From Spirometra erinaceieuropaei (lineage: Eukaryota > Platyhelminthes > Cestoda > Diphyllobothriidea > Diphyllobothriidae), in the NCBI GenBank assembly GCA_902702965.1, contig CACRXP010000147.1, forward strand, positions 596,961 through 660,960: a stretch of DNA of 64,000 bases. Reading direction: 5' to 3'. The first letter of the stretch is position 1; each line of letters starts with the position of its first letter. The notes beneath the pieces are model-generated. The model saw only the letters and a list, made by a program, of their open reading frames with translations, was not told the origin of the DNA and did not search any database. Made by a program: the position numbers and the translations under genes. This document shows positions 57,191 through 64,000 of this stretch, piece by piece.

Positions 57191-59600
57191 TTGAAACTCT
57201 TTTTTAATTAAGCTTGAATAAAAGATTTTACGGAGACCATATTTATGCCTTGCCTATTTTTCCAAAAAACCATTTTGGCAGCTTAAACAGAATCGAGACT
57301 TTACGATTTATTTATCTTGCTATGATCATCCCTAAAATGAATTATCGCATAATGACAATGCTCCGTTAGCACCTGCTAAAGGATATATTCACAATTTCGC
57401 CCAAAATTTGGCAATTTTTAAAAAGATTTATTAGGGAGGGACTACAAAACAGCGACTCTCGGAGGTTTATTACTAGATAAATTCAATGTTTTTTAGGAAC
57501 ATGCTCTTTGTACGTTTCCAAGGCAGGGTGTTTTCATAGTTTTGATTAATATTTTCTTAGGACGCATGCTAAGAATCTTTGAAAACAACGCCTCCACTTA
57601 GACCCATTTAGTCAGACATGAAAATCTAGATAGGACTTTTCCGTTAAGACCGTTTGTTCTGTAAAAGAAAGAATTAAACTTTTCCAGATTTTGCTTAATA
57701 ACGAGAGCAAAACTTCGGATGGTGTTTACTACACCAAAAAGTGAAGTTTTACCGGAGAAAAGTTATTTACTAGGAGTGCGGGTAAGTGAATATGAGCGAG
57801 TGTAAGAATTTTTGACCTATGGGCTAAAGCAGCAGACAAGGCTGAACGGCTGACTGACACATAACTTAAACAATGAATATGCGCAACTAAAATATCAGCG
57901 GGGAGCGGTTGGGTCTGTAGAGTGGTAGCTGTATTTGACGGCTGAGTGACTTCTGCCTTTGTCCACTGGTTGTGAGGTTATTTCTGAGTGCCGTAACTTC
58001 GTACGTGTTTCGAGAGTTTCGTAAAGTCTGGTTATATGTAAGGGGTTGATGTTGTTTAGCGGTGTAATTGACGTCTGAGAACTACTCTCCCTTAAAGCGA
58101 TAGCTGGCTGAAAACATCATTTTCGGTGCATGCGAGCCAGTCAGGCGGTCAAAAACAGCTGTATAAAAAGAACATTTTTCCTGCATTGTCGAAGCCGTTT
58201 CAAGGATTCTGGTATAGACTAGAATATAACACTTATCGTCGATAATTGTAATGACAGATCAGGGACAGACAAAGGCATTCAAGAGAAAGGCGGTGCTCGT
58301 ATGACGTGTCATGCATATATATTTATGGCCTATTGTCAAGAACATAATTTTAAGGATATTAAAATTACCTGAAATGTCTTTCACATACATTAATAAACCC
58401 GTATGGAAATTTTGACTCTATGAGTTTGTTGTGCGTATTCTAGTACAGTACCATGACCAGTTTAAAGTCGACTGTTTTAAAATAAACGTAAAATGGACTA
58501 GAAAAGGCCTAATTAATACCGCAGATGTTTAGCATTGGTTTAGAGGTCGATTTCAGAAAAAGCAAATACTTCATGGCACAAGTGCTTACTTCCAATACGT
58601 TGAGCAGTCTTCTTGTCTTTAACCAGCTCCATATACCGCCGTATGTTATCTTAATTTTTGGCTTCAGTCCCGTAGTTGATTTCAGTTTTTGATAAATTAA
58701 AACATGTAACGAATATAAACGTGGAGCATTTAGTTTTTCAATGTCCGGACAAGTGTGGTAAACGTGAACGAGATTACCAATCTGCTGATTTTCTGCAATC
58801 ATTGTGTGGAGTCGCACCTCCTATCTTGTGTTTATGCCTACCGAAGTCATTCCATATGATGAATTAGGTTCTTACAAAGAACAACATGTGTTCAGAGAGG
58901 TGTAGGTGTTAGTTATGTGAGACTTAGTGAAGATGGTCGATGTAACCGCACACCAACAAAAAGCTAAATCAATGAAGGTGCGTTGATGTTGAGGCTTTCA
59001 AATATAACAAAGCAATTTGATTATTGGTTATTGATTTTATTGCTGAGGCGATTCTGTTACAGAGGATGGAAACGAAGTGACGTCCGGCCTGAGGCGGAAG
59101 GCGGTGCAACCTCACACAGGACAAGTCGCCAAGTCGGTGGTGAAATGTGCGCGGAAACCTGGCTAGCAAATCAGAATGCGGTCATCGTGCATGCGAGATG
59201 CCTTTGCTTACGCATGCGGATTAATCAATGATCGGTCGAACATCAGATATTTCATCGCGACGAGATTTTTGCAAAAAAAACAGCCAATCCCCGCTAGCTT
59301 GCCACAAACCAAAATATGTTGCTAAGCCCTCGGGAGTGAAATATAGGAGGCGAGATTTAGCGACTTCAAAACCACGGTCAAGTAGGCTGTCAAAATAAAG
59401 TGGTTGTTTCCCGAAGTCATTTTCCTCCTCTTCTATCAGAAGCAAATTCCATCATTTGGTGTGGAAATGAACACTGCCGACGACGACTTGCATTACTGTT
59501 TTGTAGAGGAAGAATATTTCCTTAAGCAGCATTTAAAGACTTGATTGCACCTCGCAAAGACCGGACTCAGTCTAACGAACTTTTGTTGTTTTCTATTGTT
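57191..59600. other. No supported gene
   Basis: AT-rich, short ORFs only. Confidence 0.4.
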
Positions 59601-59614
59601 GCTTTTTAATTTCT

Positions 59615-59690
59615 TCAGAAATTAACTTCCAACATGGTCCAGGCCAAAATTTGATGTAAGAATATTAAGGTCGAAGCCCATCAGTCAAAT
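59615..59690 (+). repeat. Family G fragment
   Basis: AGAAATTAACTTCCAACATGGT, AAAATTTGATGTAAGAATATT and GCCCATCAGTCAAAT match the 3' part of family G at 26810-26915. Confidence 0.45.
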
Positions 59691-59804
59691 CGGGATAACC
59701 ACGTTAGACAGGATGATAGTTGATAGCCCTGCCCACTGATTCTACAATTGTATCTACTGGCGCGATTTCGGTATCTGTGATAACGTTCTCATTATGTCTG
59801 TGGG

Positions 59805-60580
59805 GTGCACGCACACAGGCCCTGTCAGGATGACTTTCTTCTTCAGTTTAACCGCCCCAAGAACGAGGCGCTGCAAGACTGTCTATATAGACTAATTGTA
59901 TTGCACCCCCACACGGAAATCTTTAGTAAAAGGCGAAAGATTTATCCTAAACGGATTATGGTTCATCATGCTTCCCATTATGCTTATAATTGCATTTGCG
60001 CACAGTATTACCTGCATCAGATTAATTGCATAGGTACTATCCTAGGCGGATTGGCGTGGGTCTCCGTTTCGTCGGTTTGCCTGCATCCTTGGGTCTTTTT
60101 ACTCCAGACCTCCAGTAGAGTCCGGTGCGAATGTGCACGAAAGGACAACCGACGCTCAGTTAGGGTGTCTACCGATACTCCATCCACTGCATCAGTCGTA
60201 TTGACAGAGTGTTGCCCTCCACCCCCCACCTTTACGAACAGCCCGGTTGTATTTGGTCGCAGGGGCTTGGCTGCAAACTGTGACGCCTTGTAAACACCGC
60301 CATGGCCATTTAGCGATCCTTTCCTGCACTTCCAGTGTAAGGCACTACGGCACTCCTCCCCCGGACGCTTCGACATCGCTGGGTTTGAACTGGACGCACT
60401 TCACCTACCACATCGCGCACTTACTACCTCTTGGGCTCAGACTACAACAGCAAGGCGTCTCATACGTCAGTCAGACCCGAAGTGTTCACCTTCCTCGCAT
60501 TTTTCACCTTATTTAAATTAGGTTTCCACTTTATCAGGATCGTCAATTCCAGGCATTCCCTACAAGCGCCATTTCCGCCT
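59805..60580. other. GC-rich block open on both strands
   Basis: Both strands are open for long distances: + 59805-60293 and 60247-60516, minus 60017-60376. The minus peptide (TDAVDGVSVDTLTERRLSFR, THANPPRIVPMQL) looks more structured than the plus one, but no domain is recognised. It may be a fragment of a multicopy element, since it lies between family G and B remnants. Confidence 0.3.
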
Positions 60581-60589
60581 CCACTCATT

Positions 60590-60700
60590 TGCCCCACCCG
60601 TATAGCCCCTATTACCACCGGTCCCGTAAGTCAGGTAGCTGGGAGTTTTCGGTACCGGGAGGGCTACCAACTATCATCTAACCCCACGTTATATCCATAA
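60590..60700 (-). repeat. Family B remnant, inverted
   Basis: CCCCTATTACCACCGGTCCC, then AGGTAGCTGGGAGTTTT and ATCATCTAACCCC, the reverse complement of the 4660-4740 part of family B. Confidence 0.5.
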
Positions 60701-60704
60701 ACTA

Positions 60705-60965
60705 CCGACAGGCAGCTAGCAGTATATTTTGGCTTAAGAAGTTAACAAACTAGCAGCACAAGTACTACGTTAAAGCCCAAAAAACGTGCGTTTCGCCGAT
60801 AATCTGTCGCTACATGGAACACCTGCGACGGGCTCGACCCTTCAGTGGGTTCCCCACCATGCCCTTGTGCTTTCTGATAAATACTGCGGTTTGTAAATTG
60901 CCGCTCTTTGGATTCCTCGGAGATTGACTGTTAACATGGAGTAGATTAGTTAATACTAGGGGCCA
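60705..60965 (+). repeat. Family G repeat copy
   Basis: CCGACAGGCAGCTAGCAG, AAAGCCCAAAAAACGTGCGT, TTCGCCGATAATCTGTCGC, CCCTTGTGCTTTCTG and GGATTCCTCGGAGATT follow the family G order seen at 26640 and 41700. Confidence 0.5.
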
Positions 60966-61059
60966 TTAAATTCTTTTTATAATAATCTACTAGCATTTCA
61001 GTTATATATAAAGTTAAGAATCCGAAGTAAACAAACCGATTTGATGACGAAGGACCATG

Positions 61060-61210
61060 AGTCTAAATCCCACGTCTTGCAAATTTGGAGTTGTTTATGG
61101 CTAGCTGACGACGGCTAAGAAGCCGAAAATGGTTATGTCACTAACTGGTGTTCCTGGTATTGCTCCAATTCTGCGTATAGAACAGACAGTGTAACTCTTG
61201 GAACGACATG
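61060..61210 (+). repeat. Decayed SINE-2 body
   Basis: GGAGTTGTTTATGGCTAGCTGACGACGGCTAAGAAGCCG is close to the GGTATGACTGGCTGACGACAG body of SINE-2 without a recognisable head. Confidence 0.35.
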
Positions 61211-61319
61211 ATGATAATTGTCATAATCGTAATGAACATCTTAAACTGTGGGCGACCTATTTATTGGCCTATAGCATTCTAAACAATTTTCTTTGACCAT
61301 GTTAAATATAGTCCTAAGT

Positions 61320-62500
61320 AATTTTATTAAGTAAAATGAACATAAATCTTTACAGAGATCGGCGCTTGCTTATATGCGGGCAGTTTTCTATGTTGATAAC
61401 GGTCCTAAATTAAATTTTGACATTCACACGTATTTATATATGAGTAGTTTCGGTTAGGAAGTGTTACCAAACTACCTGTCACCCATTTAAAAGTCTCTCC
61501 TTTGGCTTGCGTCACGAGCACGTTAGTTTTAGAAAACCAAATGTTTTATCGATTTTAGAGTTTATCGTAATTGCATGTGCACTGATGTCCTAAAAACAGT
61601 CATAACGCCTATAGGCAATCTAATGCTTTAACGGATCACTAGTCTTCAGACATACATATGCAAATATATCAAAAGTTACCACGATAATAATCATTTTCAT
61701 TTTAACTTTGGAAGATAAGGCAAGGCATGGTTTACGCGGTATGGTTTCTGCCATGTAATTTAGAAACGGAACAATGAAGACGTTTCTAATTCATGCAATG
61801 GATTGGTATTTGGATAGGCATTCTGTTTTGTTTTCATGGTCGTAGAACGCAACCTGAAGTAAGCGAATAAAGCAAAGATGGACATAGAATAAAGAGAAAG
61901 ATGCTTTACTCGATTGCAGAATTAAATTACAAAAGTTTTTCATGGGCGTGAAAAATCCGGCCATAGGCTCTTTGAGTTTGCTTTAGAAAATGCAAGGTGC
62001 ACGAATTATTTTAAAAATATGTGGTTCAATAGAGAAGCTTTCTCCATTGATCACAAGCATACCTGTGATAGATTTTCGTTGTGTACGTTCACTTATTAAA
62101 TATGACTCAAAAGACCATCTTCACTCCAAGAGACACCAGCGGATTTAATGTTTCATTATGTGCCTATAAGATATGACCTTGTCGGTTTTACTGGGCTGTA
62201 GCTGAAAAACTCTTCTCGGCTGTCGGGCAAAATATCCCGCAGGACTTCAGGAACACTGTGAAGCTCAGCAGAGTCAACTGTCATGAAAATAAAAAAGACA
62301 TTTTACGGTCGAGAAGTCCTATTGAAGCTCAAAAGTGGTACGGCTATAATTGTAACATCTAATTATATTTTATTTTTATAATAATTCATCGTCCTGTCCT
62401 ATAATAACTCCATGAAAACGTACATTTTTGTGATTTATTTATCAATGAAACCAAGCGAATTTATGTTTGCGTTAGGCAACTGGATCAAAAAACAGTTTAA
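61320..62500. repeat. Family F repeat, diverged copy
   Basis: TAAGTAAAATGAACATAAAT at the start, GACTCAAAAGACCATCTTCA and TTCATTATGTGCCTATAAGA later match the family F copy at 53886 and 56330-56390 in order. Divergence is high. Confidence 0.4.
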
Positions 62501-64000
62501 AATGAAAACGTTATAGCACTTTCTGATGAGACCGTTTTGGAGCCAACTCTCATGGTGCAGACACTTAACCAACCACCACACTCAATTTTGCGTCAGGTCC
62601 CGTAGGGTAACTAAGTGCAGGCCATGTTAATAGACTTTGAAAATTCAATTTATGATGTTTCCTTTCTCGGTTATTAGCATGTACAAGCTGCATTTATTTC
62701 CAAAATTCGACTTGACACATCTGACACGATTTTCACATAGTTGAAATTACCACTTTTCCCATGAAACTGTTATTTTTAGACAGTGTAATACAAATTCTCT
62801 TGTCTCTTTTATTTCTTCATTTCATTGCAAGTTGTCTAGTAGGAATTGTGAGTTTTGGTGAGTGTATTTGGACTGTTTTCCGAGTAGTTAAAGATTTTTC
62901 ATGAATTTAGGAACATTTCAAGAGTTACGCCAAGTACTGTGGTACTCTTCGCCATGCGACCGCTTCTGAATAATCTCTAGGACACAACGGGACGAGCATG
63001 TCCGATCGCTGTACGCCCTCGCATCGGCATTGTAAAACTGACCTCGAAAGGACGAATTATGTCAGGGCAGCAAGCCTTCCGGGGGGGGGGTTGGCAGTGA
63101 GTGTTAAAGTTATGTTGATCGTCAAGCCGAATTTAACGCTTCTCCTTCACATACATCGCCACGCTTGTTTCAGGCCCAAATTCCTACATGAGTCGTAGTG
63201 GAGCTCATACACGCGAGTCTTCCACTTTACTAACTATTCGATAACTAAAAAATGGTCCTCGATATATCATAACTGTCACATTCTGGCAAAATCGAATTTT
63301 TGTTCGAAGTTAATGGCAAATATAATCCTAAGCAAACTTTGAAGGCAACCGAATTTTTTTGCGTTGTGGGCTAGATGTAAACTGCAAGTCTAGATGAATG
63401 TGTTAGCGGAAATTCGTATATGCGAACATTCATTTAGACTACAGAGTTACTTCGAGGTATGTTTTCCATTGGCGATGTTCTTATCTTATTTTCTGTCTGT
63501 GCATTTTAACACCGGATCGAGGATTCAAAACAAATCGTTCCATTAGCTGCCCGTTCTAACTACAAAGAGCTGGACATAAACATGTCTCATCAGGAGGAAA
63601 TAGCACTCGACATCATTCACCAGCAGTATACAATTATTTGTCCCTGCAAAACATGATATTATCGAAAAAACCAGCTCTTTGCTCTTTAAATACCGCCATA
63701 CACCTACTTACTCTAGCCTTGAAGCAGAAAATGGATCAAGTAATAAAAATGCCAAACATTTAAGACTTTTGTTTTGAAGCTGTGGAAATCCCCATAACTA
63801 TGTTCAGAAGAGACAATGGCGAGCGAAAGTTCCTTTCGGTAAATTCTCATCAGGCCAATACAGTTACATAGGGGGGTACAGTGAGGGAAACAAAAATCGA
63901 TAAAAGTTAGGTTTTAAATTACAGGCTAGGCAAGAGCGGAAGGGCGCAGAAAGTTATATGTGGTTAGTCAATCTTTGACCACGGTAAGCGCGGAGCATGA
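62501..64000. other. No gene seen
   Basis: Short ORFs and a G10-type run at 63081-63090 only. Confidence 0.4.

Noticed and set aside
1..64000. Bacterial operon, CRISPR array or defence system
   Set aside because: No ribosome-binding sites, no gene arrays, no regularly spaced repeats; intron-containing genes and eukaryotic retroelements throughout.

Overview
This is a eukaryotic genomic window with very low coding density, kilobase-scale introns, many overlapping layers of decayed transposable elements and two assembly gaps (26010-26112 and 55068-55617). The repeat mix is CR1-like LINE, Gypsy LTR element, GIY-YIG nuclease of Penelope-like type, Merlin-like relic, TA-flanked mariner-like non-autonomous elements and two tRNA-derived SINE families. 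Together with long introns and short split exons this suggests a flatworm, most likely a tapeworm of the diphyllobothriid type. The organism assignment is inference; nothing in the window proves it.

Host gene. The best-supported cellular gene lies on the + strand. Two exons (about 22589-22886 and 25616 onward) join in phase and resemble the start of the UAS (thioredoxin-like) domain of FAF1, the Fas-associated factor 1 / UBX-family adaptor of p97/VCP. Five upstream + strand segments (1601-1921, 5844-5891, 13671-13973, 16550-16864, 19733-20041) have open frames bounded by plausible splice sites and may be earlier exons of the same gene. The first three share phase 1 and the next two share phase 0. 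The FAF1 3' half (rest of UAS, UBX) is not recognisable and is either in the gap, in diverged sequence, or outside the window. A minus-strand open exon (16978-17389) lies in an intron.

Repeats, left to right. Family A (about 1-400, 2395-3830 minus, 6680-8870 plus) forms a large inverted duplication with AATAAA-tailed, G-run-containing units. Family B (4660-4990, 23720-24010, remnant 60590-60690) carries degenerate CCCTAA arrays. SINE-2 (10700-10880, 10930-11090, 19247-19420) and SINE-1 (12186-12625, 38240-38700, 43925-44690) have tRNA-like heads. A Merlin-like relic sits at 14990-15570. A decayed Gypsy pol runs 27940-29990 and is followed by an LTR-like segment with two perfect heat-shock elements. 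GIY-YIG nuclease fragments lie at 32221-32472 and 41215-41541. Family D mariner-like elements (17943-18889, 36046-37023, 52325-53218 and relatives) have matching terminal inverted repeats ending in TA. Family F (about 34090-35060, 43740-46340, 53640-57190, 61320-62500) is a long unidentified repeat. One copy is split by a SINE-1 cluster and another by a CR1-like LINE (54187-55925).

The rest is AT-rich sequence in which I see no gene. The most interesting items are the heat-shock-element pair in the LTR-like segment, the nested insertions that define family F, the TA-terminal element family, and the long palindromes at 41841-42127 and around 10.9 kb.
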